Below, piece by piece: positions 16,632-25,416 of a DNA stretch of 64,000 nucleotides. Under the pieces are notes generated by a model, which did not search any database, was not told the origin of the DNA, and worked only from the letters and a program-made list of their open reading frames with translations. The stretch is taken from contig NZ_JAIVAE010000014.1 of NCBI RefSeq assembly GCF_020171785.1, forward strand, positions 51,272 through 115,271, read 5' to 3'. Position numbers and translations under genes: made by a program. Position 1 is the stretch's first letter. The number at the start of each line of letters is the position of its first letter. The DNA is from Guptibacillus hwajinpoensis. Lineage in GTDB: Bacteria > Bacillota > Bacilli > Bacillales > Guptibacillaceae.

Positions 16632-17195
16632 ATGAATGAAAACTCACAAAGTGATTTCAAATTAGATTTCACTACCTATACTACTGTTCAAAAAACAGAA
16701 TTAATTGAGCATTTAATGGAAACGTATGGTGAAGCGTTAGTAAGACTCGCTTATACATATACAAAGGACTGGGGAAAAGCAGAAGATATTGTACAAGAAG
16801 TATTTCTTGCATGCTTTTTAAAGCTTCACACGTTTCGTGGAGAGGCATCGTTAAAAAACTGGCTTTATCGCATTGCGATAAATCGTTGTCATGACCATGT
16901 GCGAAGCTGGTCTTTTCGAAATATTATACCGACAAACGTGATGATGAAGTTCGTCAAAAATCATACCACCTCACCCGAACTGATTGCAGTAAAAAATGAA
17001 GAATCGCATAAATTACGAACCTCTATTTTTCAACTTTCATTAAAATATCGTGAAACATTCATTCTCTATTACCATGAAGACTTATCCATTCGAGAAATTA
17101 GTTCACTCCTTGACACAAAAGAGGCCACGATTAAATCAAGGTTGCATCGCGCTCGTCGCCTTCTCGAATTAAGACTTAACGAAGAAAGGGAGTGA
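16632..17195 (+). CDS. ECF-type RNA polymerase sigma factor
   Basis: 187 aa with region 2 (LVRLAYTYTKDWGKAEDIVQ, then FRGEASLKNWLYRIAINRC) and region 4 (LSIREISSLLDTKEATIKSR, then RLHRARRLLELRL). This is the SigV/SigW-like class. ATG 16632 follows AAAGGATG; an upstream ATG at 16548 would add 28 residues of unlike composition. The gene ends 8 bp before a membrane protein gene that should be its anti-sigma factor. Signal and regulon are unknown. Confidence 0.9.
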   Translation: MNENSQSDFKLDFTTYTTVQKTELIEHLMETYGEALVRLAYTYTKDWGKAEDIVQEVFLACFLKLHTFRGEASLKNWLYRIAINRCHDHVRSWSFRNIIPTNVMMKFVKNHTTSPELIAVKNEESHKLRTSIFQLSLKYRETFILYYHEDLSIREISSLLDTKEATIKSRLHRARRLLELRLNEERE

Positions 17196-17203
17196 AGCAC
17201 AAG

Positions 17204-17833
17204 ATGGAGGAAAAACAGTTAAGAGAAAAGGTAAAAGAATCCTTGTTTCAAAAACAACATTTTACAAACAGAAAAAAAGAACAGATGCTCGAAACTATCC
17301 TTCTTACCCATTACGGTCACAACAAGAAAAAAAGAAACCTTATGCTAGAGTGGATGGGCATCGTAGCCTGCATTTCATTATTCGTTATCGCCACCCTCTT
17401 TGTTACTGGTATTTCTTTAGACTCACCTAAAATACAAGAAGGTTCACTCGACCAGAATGAGGCTCCATATATCAGTGCTGCCTATCTGAAAAGGGCTTCC
17501 GAAATTGCTCATCGTGATTTAGATATTATCGACGCTGTTTATTTTTCAATCGATTCCACCGTTTATCTCGATCTCATGGTATCTGACAAGCTTTCCGAAC
17601 AGAAAATGAAGGAGCTCGCAACAGAGTATTTAGGCGTGCTGTCTCATTTGTATCAAACGGAAAACGTAGGCATCAACGATATTTGGAACCATTATCATGT
17701 GGAAGTGACCATTAAAGGTGATCGTGAGTATCCTTCAACCGCTTATTTTGATGAAGCAGATGAGTCCTATTATTTAAAAGGCTCAAAGAGAAAAAAGGAA
17801 ACGACCATTCAGTGGTACTCTACTTCCCAATAA
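17204..17833 (+). CDS. Probable membrane anti-sigma factor of the upstream ECF sigma
   Basis: 209 aa: a cytoplasmic N-terminal part of about 48 residues rich in Lys and Glu, one transmembrane helix (about 50-70, MGIVACISLFVIATLFVTGI), then an outer domain of about 140 residues with no recognised fold. That layout, directly behind an ECF sigma gene, is that of a regulated anti-sigma factor. No zinc-binding HxxxCxxC motif is present, so it is not a ZAS-type. A GTG 12 nt upstream is possible, but ATG 17204 is better placed behind GGGAG. Confidence 0.72.
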   Translation: MEEKQLREKVKESLFQKQHFTNRKKEQMLETILLTHYGHNKKKRNLMLEWMGIVACISLFVIATLFVTGISLDSPKIQEGSLDQNEAPYISAAYLKRASEIAHRDLDIIDAVYFSIDSTVYLDLMVSDKLSEQKMKELATEYLGVLSHLYQTENVGINDIWNHYHVEVTIKGDREYPSTAYFDEADESYYLKGSKRKKETTIQWYSTSQ

Positions 17834-17853
17834 ATAACCAAATGAATAATGAA

Positions 17854-17891
17854 GGAAAAGCACCACCCTAATTGTGCTTTTCCTTTTTTTG
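17854..17891 (+). terminator. Terminator after the ECF sigma/anti-sigma pair
   Basis: GGAAAAGCAC and GTGCTTTTCC form a perfect 10-bp stem with a T7 run. Confidence 0.88.
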
Positions 17892-17952
17892 TTCGATATC
17901 AATTATCCTTTTAGCAAAGATGGGGAAGTAACGAAAAAATCTGCCTCCACAA

Positions 17953-18996
17953 CTACCTACTGGCTGTTTTTCGTTCTTCTCCCCTATCAGTTCTTTCCAA
18001 GAAATAAAATGCGTTCGGATCGTAGCTCTTCTTATTACTGTCACTCCGAATAACCTTACGTGAACGTGGCATAGTTTGCTTTTCTATTAATTGCTTAAAA
18101 CCTTCTAACAATAAATTTACACTGAAGATAACGAGCACAAAAAATAAAATCGGAACAAGAGGAATCCACGTATCATATGGGAGAAATCGAAATGTAGAAC
18201 CGATTAGACCTGACCATTCAGATGACACAGACCGATATTCATCTCCTAATATTGGATCTGGATTAAAAAATGTGCCTCCAAAAAACAACTTCAATAAACC
18301 AAGATGAAGTAAGAGAATCAGTACGTTGATCAATTGTTGGAGAAATATAATGACCATCCGCGGTCCTAGGTGAGGAAGAATATGTTTTATTAAAATATGA
18401 ACTCGAGATCCACCTAGCGTTTTAGCTCCTTCAATAAACCCTTTTCCCCAAATGGCATGCGTTTCATTGGAGATTAATGTTGTGGTAGTTGGAATCGCAA
18501 CTGCTGTTAAAACAACAATTTCAAATACCATCCGCTCAAGAAATGAAAACTGAAATGTCCCTTCCATCCCATTTTCCATTAAAACACCGCTAAGAATAAA
18601 ATAACAAAGCAGTGAAATCGGTATGTATTGCATAGCATCAACGAATCCAGACGTACTTCGCAACGTGCGGCGAAAATAGGTCCCCCCGACTACACCAGCA
18701 ACAAAAGAGAGCGCAATTCTCATCGAGGCAACGAGAAATGCAATACCAATTGTATATTTTGCACCAATTATGATTTGATCAAATAGATGATACCCATACT
18801 TATCTGTTCCAAATGGAGCAACCTGTAACGGTGTAAAAGGTGAACGGTCGATTAAATTTCCGTCTTGATCATAAAGCATGGAGGTTTGCGGCACAACATC
18901 ATCATAAGCAATGGAATAGGTTATACTGCTACCGAGCAGAAGAACAATGATAATCATTCCTGTGACGAACATTGGATTTTTTAAAGCATATTTCAA
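17953..18996 (-). CDS. ABC transporter permease, OppC-like
   Basis: 347 aa, about six transmembrane helices. It has the BPD_transp_1 loop near residue 190: EGAKTLGGSRVHILIKHILP, an EAA-type motif that docks on the ATPase. The GTDKYGYHLFDQIIIGAKYTI block resembles GTDxxGRDxxSRxxxGxR of OppC/DppC, but key residues differ. It imports peptides or nickel-like ligands in known relatives. The partner permease lies 22 bp upstream. No ATPase or binding protein follows, which is unusual. The C-terminal tail is long and basic. Confidence 0.82.
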   Translation of the reverse strand: MKYALKNPMFVTGMIIIVLLLGSSITYSIAYDDVVPQTSMLYDQDGNLIDRSPFTPLQVAPFGTDKYGYHLFDQIIIGAKYTIGIAFLVASMRIALSFVAGVVGGTYFRRTLRSTSGFVDAMQYIPISLLCYFILSGVLMENGMEGTFQFSFLERMVFEIVVLTAVAIPTTTTLISNETHAIWGKGFIEGAKTLGGSRVHILIKHILPHLGPRMVIIFLQQLINVLILLLHLGLLKLFFGGTFFNPDPILGDEYRSVSSEWSGLIGSTFRFLPYDTWIPLVPILFFVLVIFSVNLLLEGFKQLIEKQTMPRSRKVIRSDSNKKSYDPNAFYFLERTDRGEERKTASR

Positions 18997-19018
18997 AGTT
19001 TGTAATCCCCCTTTTCTG

Positions 19019-19873
19019 CTACATCAAAGCTTCTTCCTGAGCAGTTCGCTCCGCCACAAGCTGATAAACGGTTAGAAATAAGAAAATAGGTATAAAAAGT
19101 AGTAGTGCACTAACAGTGAATATTTCTGGTGTTGGATGCTCATACATAAAGCGAATCAATCCATTAAGGTTAAACACATACTCCATAATAAAAAGATTAG
19201 ACAATGTAAACCAAACAATCGATTTTGAGTGGAAATAAGTCGATAATAGTGTATTTCGAAAAATATGGACAAGAAATATTTTGGTGGGTTCTAATCCTTT
19301 TGTCCTTGCTAGTTCAACATACGGTTTCTCAATTTCCTCATCTAGCACGTGTATCATAATTCGATACAATAAAAAGGTAGGCAATATAGAAAGGATGAGA
19401 ATTGGCATTGTGTAAATGCGTTCATATGCAGCAACGTCCATCAACAGAACCTCTGTTTTTTTATAAACCCAAATCACCCCAATCTGAACAATCGCGAGTA
19501 TAAAAACGTCTGGAAAAGATTCTGTCAAAAATGCTACTCTTTTGAACCATTTTTGAATAAATGAAGGAGAGATGTAAGTTACATAGGTAAATAGAAATGC
19601 AACAATAAAAGCAAGAATCAAAGCACTAAATAAGATGATGATTGAATAGAAGAGGTATTCATAAATGAGAGGAAATAGTTGATAACTCTCATTCCCTGAC
19701 CGAAACGTTAATTGTTGAAAATAAATCAATTCATCTATCGTGCGTTGAAGCCTTTTCATATAACCTCCAAGATCTAATTTCATTCCATTAAATAATCCTG
19801 GTGTGGAGCCAAGTAACAACACGCCTAGAAAAGCAGCAATAAACTGAAAGCCAATGCGTCCCATATTCCCCAT
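19019..19873 (-). CDS. ABC transporter permease, OppB-like
   Basis: 284 aa with about six helices; the EAA-type loop is PYVELARTKGLEPTKIFLVH, followed by the helix of the OppB family. ATG 19873 follows AAAGGAG by 8 nt; a longer frame to 20038 would overlap the divergent gene and is not used. Together with the OppC-like protein it forms a two-permease unit, whose ATPases and binding protein must be elsewhere or absent. It diverges from the tgl operon. Confidence 0.82.
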   Translation of the reverse strand: MGNMGRIGFQFIAAFLGVLLLGSTPGLFNGMKLDLGGYMKRLQRTIDELIYFQQLTFRSGNESYQLFPLIYEYLFYSIIILFSALILAFIVAFLFTYVTYISPSFIQKWFKRVAFLTESFPDVFILAIVQIGVIWVYKKTEVLLMDVAAYERIYTMPILILSILPTFLLYRIMIHVLDEEIEKPYVELARTKGLEPTKIFLVHIFRNTLLSTYFHSKSIVWFTLSNLFIMEYVFNLNGLIRFMYEHPTPEIFTVSALLLFIPIFLFLTVYQLVAERTAQEEALM

Positions 19874-20019
19874 GTGTATACTCCTTTCTTTGTGATATAC
19901 ATTTAAGACGGTCCTAACCCTCGAAGGTTTCAATAAAATGACCAATTTGATTAGCTGTGATGAAATAGTGCTCTCTCGAATAAGCTGGTAATAGTGCATT
20001 TTTGAAAGGAGGCAACACG

Positions 20020-20967
20020 TTGAAACACTCTGTCTCACTTGAAATAATCCGAAAAACAGAAGGGATTAAACGACTGGAGCACTATGTAAAAAATCTGATT
20101 GATCACGATAAAAGAGCAGTGATTTCTCTTTTAAATGAAGATACTCTATCTTACCCCACTATCTATGTCCTATCTCCCACTATAAGAGAGCACAATCTAT
20201 CGAAACACTTGTCAGATCGAAACAGAATCGCTTTATCGATTCAAAAAGATATTCTCTCAAAGGAGCGTGCACCTGCTGCTCCATTTCCCTACTCGATCTG
20301 CGACCTCCCACAATATATCCACTCTGTACTCAGATGGATGGTTGAAACAGGTTCTGAAGAGAAATTAAACACCCGCTATCGTCTTGTAATTGATCGAGCA
20401 GCTGGATTATTGACAACGATCTATCAACATCCTGACGATTTATTACTTGTTTCAAAGTTACTATTCAACAGGAAACGCGCAGGCCTTTCTACTCACTATG
20501 TGACTTGGGCTTATTTTTCTTCACACAATATTGCAAGTTTACTTCCAATCGGTGAAAAATTACTATCAGCCGACGAAGAAGAAGTTGCATTTGCAAGAGA
20601 GCTTCTTCACTTTATTACTGGTTTAGATGAAAGTGATGACCCTTACGCTTACTTTAGAAGCTGGTATGAAGAAAACCTGCCATATCTTTTGCATAACGAA
20701 AATAGCTATGAATTAACTGCTGAGCTCGCACCATATGTTGTCGATCACGACACTAAATATCGGGAATGCTTCTCTCATAAAGCATCTTCCGACTTAAGAG
20801 AAGATGGATTTCATTCTCTTTCTGAACAAGAAAAAGAACAGTTAGCAAATCTTTCTTACAAAATCCGAATGAGGTCACGTAGTGAATGGATAGAGTGGAT
20901 GAATCGTCCCCTGAGTGCCCAGTTGATGTTCATGGAGGAGGTTCAGCATGATCACGATAGCAGGTAG
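20020..20967 (+). CDS. Unknown protein coupled to transglutaminase Tgl
   Basis: 315 aa starting at TTG 20020 with AAAGGAGG 6 nt upstream. It is soluble, mostly helical and charged, without signal peptide or membrane span. The N-terminal 100 residues are basic (VSLEIIRKTEGIKRLEHYVK), and the rest looks like a helical repeat fold. It overlaps tgl by 20 bp, so the two are translated together. Tgl cross-links spore coat proteins, so this may be a mother-cell partner or substrate; that is inference from position only. I recognise no family. Confidence 0.75.
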   Translation: MKHSVSLEIIRKTEGIKRLEHYVKNLIDHDKRAVISLLNEDTLSYPTIYVLSPTIREHNLSKHLSDRNRIALSIQKDILSKERAPAAPFPYSICDLPQYIHSVLRWMVETGSEEKLNTRYRLVIDRAAGLLTTIYQHPDDLLLVSKLLFNRKRAGLSTHYVTWAYFSSHNIASLLPIGEKLLSADEEEVAFARELLHFITGLDESDDPYAYFRSWYEENLPYLLHNENSYELTAELAPYVVDHDTKYRECFSHKASSDLREDGFHSLSEQEKEQLANLSYKIRMRSRSEWIEWMNRPLSAQLMFMEEVQHDHDSR

Positions 20968-21829
20968 CAGTGCAAATAAAGAAGTTATAGTAAATGCAGG
21001 AATACAGACCCCTCTTGAACTAACCATTGTCGACGTCATGTTGATGAGTCCACATACTTATGCGTACAGGTCGCTCGATGCTTTGATGTTTGAAATTCGG
21101 TTCCGAGTTTCTATTACGAGTAGTTCACGTGACCTGTATTATAGCGGAGTCCAATTTGCTGACTTTTATCGTTCACGTTGTAATCCTATGTTTTGGCACC
21201 TCTTACCGGACGGCGCGTTTCAACTTAAGGCGGGGGTGCCGGCTTCAGAAGCGATTTTAGATATTTATCGGAATGGACCAATGTATGCATTTGAATGCGC
21301 CACGGCGATGATCATTATTCTCTATCATGCGGCTGTAAAAATGTTACCAGTTAACAAGTTTAATCAACTATTCGCCAACATGCGGCTGTGGGGATGGAAA
21401 TACGACCAGGATTTGCAAATTGTTCACAATATACCACCTGATTATCTTCCCGGGGATATTCGTTATGTAAAGAACCCTGACGTGAACCCTCTTACACCGG
21501 AATGGCAGGGAGAAAACATAGTCGATTTAGGTGATGGTACTTTTTTTGGTCATGGATTGGGCTTTCGAACCGTAGGAGGAATGATTGAGGCACTGGCGAT
21601 GCGAAGAAGACCAGGAGCAACACGAATGCCGTACTTAATGCTTCCGGCCACCAGGCCAGGTTTTTCTTATTTGTATCAGTACTCGTTCAATCGCACAATG
21701 TCAGACAACTCGATTTTACTTTTCGATAATGGGCTCGAGCGTTCATCACTATCACCTGAAGAATATGAAGAGAACCGTAGTGAACTTCTTAAGAATTTTA
21801 TTACGGTTCGATTTGGAAACACGTATTAA
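20948..21829 (+). CDS. tgl: Protein-glutamine gamma-glutamyltransferase (spore coat transglutaminase)
   Basis: 293 aa, close to B. subtilis Tgl (245 aa) with a longer N-terminus. The catalytic Cys is in YRNGPMYAFECATAMIIILY (Cys117); the later His-Asn region is in DGTFFGHGLGFRTV. Tgl forms epsilon-(gamma-glutamyl)lysine bonds between coat proteins such as GerQ. The start ATG has GAGGAGG 6 nt upstream and lies inside the preceding gene. Sporulation timing is expected, but I could not find a clear SigK box. Confidence 0.95.
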   Translation: MITIAGSSANKEVIVNAGIQTPLELTIVDVMLMSPHTYAYRSLDALMFEIRFRVSITSSSRDLYYSGVQFADFYRSRCNPMFWHLLPDGAFQLKAGVPASEAILDIYRNGPMYAFECATAMIIILYHAAVKMLPVNKFNQLFANMRLWGWKYDQDLQIVHNIPPDYLPGDIRYVKNPDVNPLTPEWQGENIVDLGDGTFFGHGLGFRTVGGMIEALAMRRRPGATRMPYLMLPATRPGFSYLYQYSFNRTMSDNSILLFDNGLERSSLSPEEYEENRSELLKNFITVRFGNTY

Positions 21830-21913
21830 ACGAATTCGGGCTTTTCATCGTGTTATCCGCCCTCTACCCTTTCTTTTAAGAACATATGTTAAGGGTAAAG
21901 GATGGTGAAGTGA

Positions 21914-22453
21914 TTGAGAGTTTTTCCTGAAATAGAAACAAAGCGCCTTAACCTTACCGCACTAAAAGAAGAAGATCAGACATCTCTTTTTTCCATTTTT
22001 TCAGATCCACAAGTTACGTATTATGATGGTGGTAACGTCATGAAAACACAAACTCAGGCTCTTCATTACATTCGGGCGTATAAAGATCCCTCTTCTATCT
22101 TATCCACCCATGCAATCCGTTTTGGAATCCGCTTAAAAGGTTCTGGAGAATTAATCGGAACAGCTGGTTTTCAAAATTGGGACCGCGCCTCATCAAAAGC
22201 AGAAATGGGTGCTATATTATCCAGAAATTATTGGAGTGGTGGATACGGACTTGAAGCAGCCAAAGCGATTATTCATTATGGGTTTCATCACATAAAGCTT
22301 CATAAAATTTATGCTCAAACAATCGAAGACAACCATTCAGCAGTTAAGCGGCTCGAACAACTAGATTTTGAAAAAGAAGGCCATTTTAAAGATCATATCT
22401 ATTTGCGAAACCGTTATTATGACGTGGTTGTTTATTCTCTCATACACAAGTAA
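21914..22453 (+). CDS. GNAT N-acetyltransferase, RimJ/RimL-like
   Basis: 179 aa with the GNAT A motif in IRFGIRLKGSGELIGTAGF, then ARNYWSGGYGLEAAKAIIHY-like ILSRNYWSGGYGLEAAKAI, and the C-terminal ALI...VKRLEQLDFEKEGHF. This is the RimJ-type architecture, which acetylates protein N-termini or small amines. TTG 21914 is the start, since no ATG with a ribosome binding site precedes the conserved TKRLNLTAL. A second relative sits at 43.5 kb. Confidence 0.85.
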   Translation: MRVFPEIETKRLNLTALKEEDQTSLFSIFSDPQVTYYDGGNVMKTQTQALHYIRAYKDPSSILSTHAIRFGIRLKGSGELIGTAGFQNWDRASSKAEMGAILSRNYWSGGYGLEAAKAIIHYGFHHIKLHKIYAQTIEDNHSAVKRLEQLDFEKEGHFKDHIYLRNRYYDVVVYSLIHK

Positions 22454-22486
22454 GCGCTCCTTCCGCGTGCGAGAAGAAGCGCTTTG
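22454..22486 (+). terminator. Weak hairpin after the acetyltransferase gene
   Basis: AAGCGCT and AGCGCTT arms flank a GC-rich loop just after the stop; only a short T stretch follows. The 22487-22641 stretch holds nothing else I can identify. Confidence 0.35.
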
Positions 22487-22641
22487 CTATGCTTGTTTTC
22501 GTGGACCCCCATCAACCTCAAATCATTCGATCATGCGCGACTTCAACAATCACTCCGTTTAATCCCCCTACACCAACACAGTATATCCCTTCGTTTATTC
22601 TATACCTCTTCATCAAAAACTATCTCTTTTTGTAATCTTCC

Positions 22642-22668
22642 TGTAACCTTTTAATTAGATAACTCGTT
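22642..22668 (+). promoter_or_regulatory. ECF-type (SigX-like) autoregulatory promoter
   Basis: TGTAAC, 17 nt, then CGTT matches the TGTAAC...CGWC form of SigX-dependent promoters. It lies 50 bp before sigX, fitting autoregulation. Confidence 0.6.
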
Positions 22669-22697
22669 TTGTTTAATAGAAGAAGGAGGGCTGAAGA

Positions 22698-23231
22698 ATG
22701 GATAAGACATTTGAGCGTTTATACGATCGCTACCACACGAACTTATTTCAATTTTTATTTTATATGGTGAAAAATAGAGCGATTGCAGAAGAACTCGTTC
22801 AAGAAGTCTATATTAACGTGCTTCGTTCTTATCACGAATACGAGGAACGAAGCAATGAAAAGACGTGGCTCTTTGCCATTGCGAGAAATATAGCGATTGA
22901 TTATTTACGTACACACAATCGCAGAACTTCAAGGTGGCTTAGTAAGTTTGACTTTAACAAACAACATCCGAAAGACGAGGCTCCTCTACCTGAGGAAATT
23001 CTTCTTCAAAAAGAAGAAGTTCAAGCTATTTATAAGTGTTTAAGAGAATGTACACTTGATCAACAACAAGTTCTTATTCTTCGCTACATCCAAGAGCTCT
23101 CCATTAACGAAACGGCTGAAATTCTAAATTGGAGTGTTAGCAAAGTAAAAACAACGCAGCACAGAGCAATTAAAGCGCTAAAGGAACTTGTTGATGATCC
23201 AGCGAATCATCAACTAAAGGGGGTCTTATGA
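22698..23231 (+). CDS. sigX: ECF sigma factor SigX
   Basis: 177 aa closely resembling B. subtilis SigX: FERLYDRYHTNLFQFLFYMV, EELVQEVYINVLRSYH and SNEKTWLFAIARNIAIDYLR in region 2, and region 4 SINETAEILNWSVSKVKTTQ before HRAIKALK. SigX controls genes of cell-surface charge and autolysis. GGAGGG precedes ATG 22698. It overlaps the next gene, rsiX, by 4 bp, as in B. subtilis. Confidence 0.9.
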   Translation: MDKTFERLYDRYHTNLFQFLFYMVKNRAIAEELVQEVYINVLRSYHEYEERSNEKTWLFAIARNIAIDYLRTHNRRTSRWLSKFDFNKQHPKDEAPLPEEILLQKEEVQAIYKCLRECTLDQQQVLILRYIQELSINETAEILNWSVSKVKTTQHRAIKALKELVDDPANHQLKGVL

Positions 23232-24436
23232 TGAATGATCGTACAAAATCCCTTCTTTCTCAGCTACCTATTGTAAAAGATGAAAGAAGTAAAGCAACCA
23301 TTTATGAAAATATCGAGAAAAAAAGGAATGAGCAGATGTCCCGAACAACTAAAAAGAAAACGCCATGGATTATCCCTGGAATAGCTGCTGTTGTTGTTTT
23401 ATTATTAGCTGTTCTAATCACTCCAGGACTCTTCAATCAAAATAACAATGATTCTAATATAGCAATTACCCAGTCATCAAACGAATCACGAGACAATTCT
23501 TCATACTCAGCAAGTGACTCGAAAGCGGAGACAACGACATTAGCTCCTGCCGAAGAAAAGACAAGCGATACTAAAGAAGAAGAGGTGCCAACGTTTGCGG
23601 AAGAACCGACTGTGTTTGATAGTTACATTCCAGCATTTCAACAATCTGATGGAATAAGCGTCATCATTTCTTATCCTGACCCAGAAAGCACGCTACTCGT
23701 ACCGCTATCCTTTCCGCTAGATGAAAGTAAGAGCACACAAGAAAATATCGAGTTCATTTTAACGAACTTTCGCGCTTCCGATTATGGACTTGAACGCTCA
23801 CCGTTAACCGATGCTACCTTCGAATTGACTAATATAACTGGAAAGGAAACGCTTATAGTTAGCTTTCCTGAACCTGGTGATGGTCTCTCATCTACAGAAT
23901 CCATTATGATAAACGATAGTGTTCAACAGCTAGCCAAAAGCCTTGGTGCAGACCAAATCAATTGGCAAACCAATGGAGAAAACGGCTACACGTTGGGGAA
24001 TTTCGGGAATGCTGATCCTTCAGTAAACAAAAAACCTTCGCCCTATTTTCTTTATAAATCGAGGACAGAATCACATTTTCTCGTAAACGGACCTGCCCTT
24101 CAAGGTGAAGAAGGAGCTGAGATGGATGTTGCTCTCTCTCTAATGAAAGATGGCGATCAAAGTACTCCTTATTACCTGCCATCTATACCAGCTACAGTAG
24201 CAATCTACTCTTTCGATGGAAACGGATCAGAAGCATCCATTGCCTTTACGGAAGAAAGCAAATTTCAGTCTGAAGAAGAAGCGATGCAAACAATAGAAGC
24301 TTTAATGCTTGTTGCTTCACAATACGACTATCAAACAATTCGCTTTGAAAATACGGGATTCGACAAGATTGGGAGATATTCACTAAACAAACCATTAACC
24401 ATTCCATCGTCTCCAAACGCTGTCGAACTAAATTAA
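23228..24436 (+). CDS. rsiX: Anti-sigma factor RsiX
   Basis: 402 aa: a short cytoplasmic N-terminus with LLSQLPIVKDERSKATIYEN, as in RsiX, one transmembrane helix (about 48-68), a Ser/Thr/Glu linker and an outer domain repeating two similar halves (ISYPDPES and YSFDGNGS each begin a half), which resembles GerMN-like folds. It should hold SigX inactive. The gene is coupled to sigX and ends in a bidirectional terminator. Confidence 0.88.
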   Translation: MMNDRTKSLLSQLPIVKDERSKATIYENIEKKRNEQMSRTTKKKTPWIIPGIAAVVVLLLAVLITPGLFNQNNNDSNIAITQSSNESRDNSSYSASDSKAETTTLAPAEEKTSDTKEEEVPTFAEEPTVFDSYIPAFQQSDGISVIISYPDPESTLLVPLSFPLDESKSTQENIEFILTNFRASDYGLERSPLTDATFELTNITGKETLIVSFPEPGDGLSSTESIMINDSVQQLAKSLGADQINWQTNGENGYTLGNFGNADPSVNKKPSPYFLYKSRTESHFLVNGPALQGEEGAEMDVALSLMKDGDQSTPYYLPSIPATVAIYSFDGNGSEASIAFTEESKFQSEEEAMQTIEALMLVASQYDYQTIRFENTGFDKIGRYSLNKPLTIPSSPNAVELN

Positions 24437-24473
24437 TGGTTACGTTATAAACTAACAAAATAAAAAAAGTAAA

Positions 24474-24505
24474 AAACACCCGGCATTAGTATTCGCCGGG
24501 TGTTT
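24474..24505. terminator. Bidirectional terminator between rsiX and the MltG-like gene
   Basis: AAACACCCGGC and GCCGGGTGTTT form a perfect 11-bp stem around a 10-nt loop. Confidence 0.87.
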
Positions 24506-24507
24506 CT

Positions 24508-24972
24508 CTATCGGGTAATTTCCTCTACAATCTCAGCAGAAGACATATCTGCTTTAAGGGTATAATCCCCCGGTTGCACAGCCATTTCCTTGTCCATGTC
24601 ACGGAGAGCTTTAATAAAATCATCCGATTTCTTTACTAACATTTGATCCTGAAGACTTTGAGCCACTTCCTGACTCGTCATTCCCTCTTTAATGGTAAAT
24701 TTGATCTCTTCAGGTTTATTGGCTGCTTCCTCTTTCTTAATCTCTGTTGCGCTATTTTCGTTATCAGGATGTTCTGCTGCTTTTAGAGAATCATATTTTT
24801 CCTTCGCAACCATAACCATCCCTTTTTCCTCTAAATGCTGTTTTATCATCGCATCTGTTACTTCATTGCTTTCTTCTGCTTTAGCTTGTGAAAACATAAA
24901 ATAGTAAGCAGTTAAAAGAATCGCGGCAAAAAGGAGACCAGCTGCAATTCCCTTTGCTTCTTGTTTACTCAT
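24508..24972 (-). CDS. Membrane protein with MltG-type LysM-like domain
   Basis: 154 aa: short cytoplasmic N-terminus, one transmembrane helix (about 8-27), acidic linker and a C-terminal domain FTIKEGMTSQEVAQSL...VQPGDYTLKADMSSAEIVEEI. That last block matches the N-terminal LysM-like domain of the endolytic transglycosylase MltG/YceG, but the catalytic part is missing. It is more likely a small MltG-like accessory than an enzyme. ATG 24972 follows GGTGG; the gene overlaps the preceding one by 8 bp. Confidence 0.72.
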   Translation of the reverse strand: MSKQEAKGIAAGLLFAAILLTAYYFMFSQAKAEESNEVTDAMIKQHLEEKGMVMVAKEKYDSLKAAEHPDNENSATEIKKEEAANKPEEIKFTIKEGMTSQEVAQSLQDQMLVKKSDDFIKALRDMDKEMAVQPGDYTLKADMSSAEIVEEITR

Positions 24973-25168
24973 GTGGACCACCGCTCACTGACTTTGTTTT
25001 GCTTTCTAACATTTCAGTGCGCTTCTTAACCGTTTTCAATTCTTTCATTAAGTTGATATAAACATCATCAACTTGTCCTTTTACTTCTTTCGCATAGTCT
25101 TTCACGAAATAAGAATAAATAAAGAATCCAACTGACGCGGCAAGTAAAACAAAAATAATGGTTAACAT
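24965..25168 (-). CDS. Small membrane protein with coiled coil
   Basis: 67 aa: an N-terminal transmembrane helix (LTIIFVLLAASVGFFIYSYF), then a charged heptad-like helix (LMKELKTVKKRTEMLESK). AGGGGG precedes ATG 25168 by 5 nt. The stop overlaps the next gene by 8 bp, so the two form an operon. No family is recognised; it may tether or organise the MltG-like partner. Confidence 0.65.
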   Translation of the reverse strand: MLTIIFVLLAASVGFFIYSYFVKDYAKEVKGQVDDVYINLMKELKTVKKRTEMLESKTKSVSGGPHE

Positions 25169-25325
25169 TGTTTCCCCCTAAAAAATGTTTGGCATTCTCT
25201 CTATATACTGCGCTTTTATACAATTAATTCTTTCGTATCTTTCTGATGATTTTTGTCGTATATTCTATTAATTTAGAGCACTATTTGTAATGAAAAGGGC
25301 TAAGTTATTGATATTTCAAACAAAA

Positions 25326-25365
25326 AAACTAGAAAAAACCGACATAAATCGACCTTTTCTAGTTT
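25326..25365 (-). terminator. Probable terminator after the CoA-type Nudix gene
   Basis: AAACTAGAAAA pairs with TTTTCTAGTTT around an inner CCGACA/TCGACC hairpin-like loop; T run follows on the reverse strand. Confidence 0.6.
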
Positions 25366-25416
25366 ACCTATATTTGAATCAATTCACAATAGATTGTTTT
25401 CAGAAAATGAGCTCAA

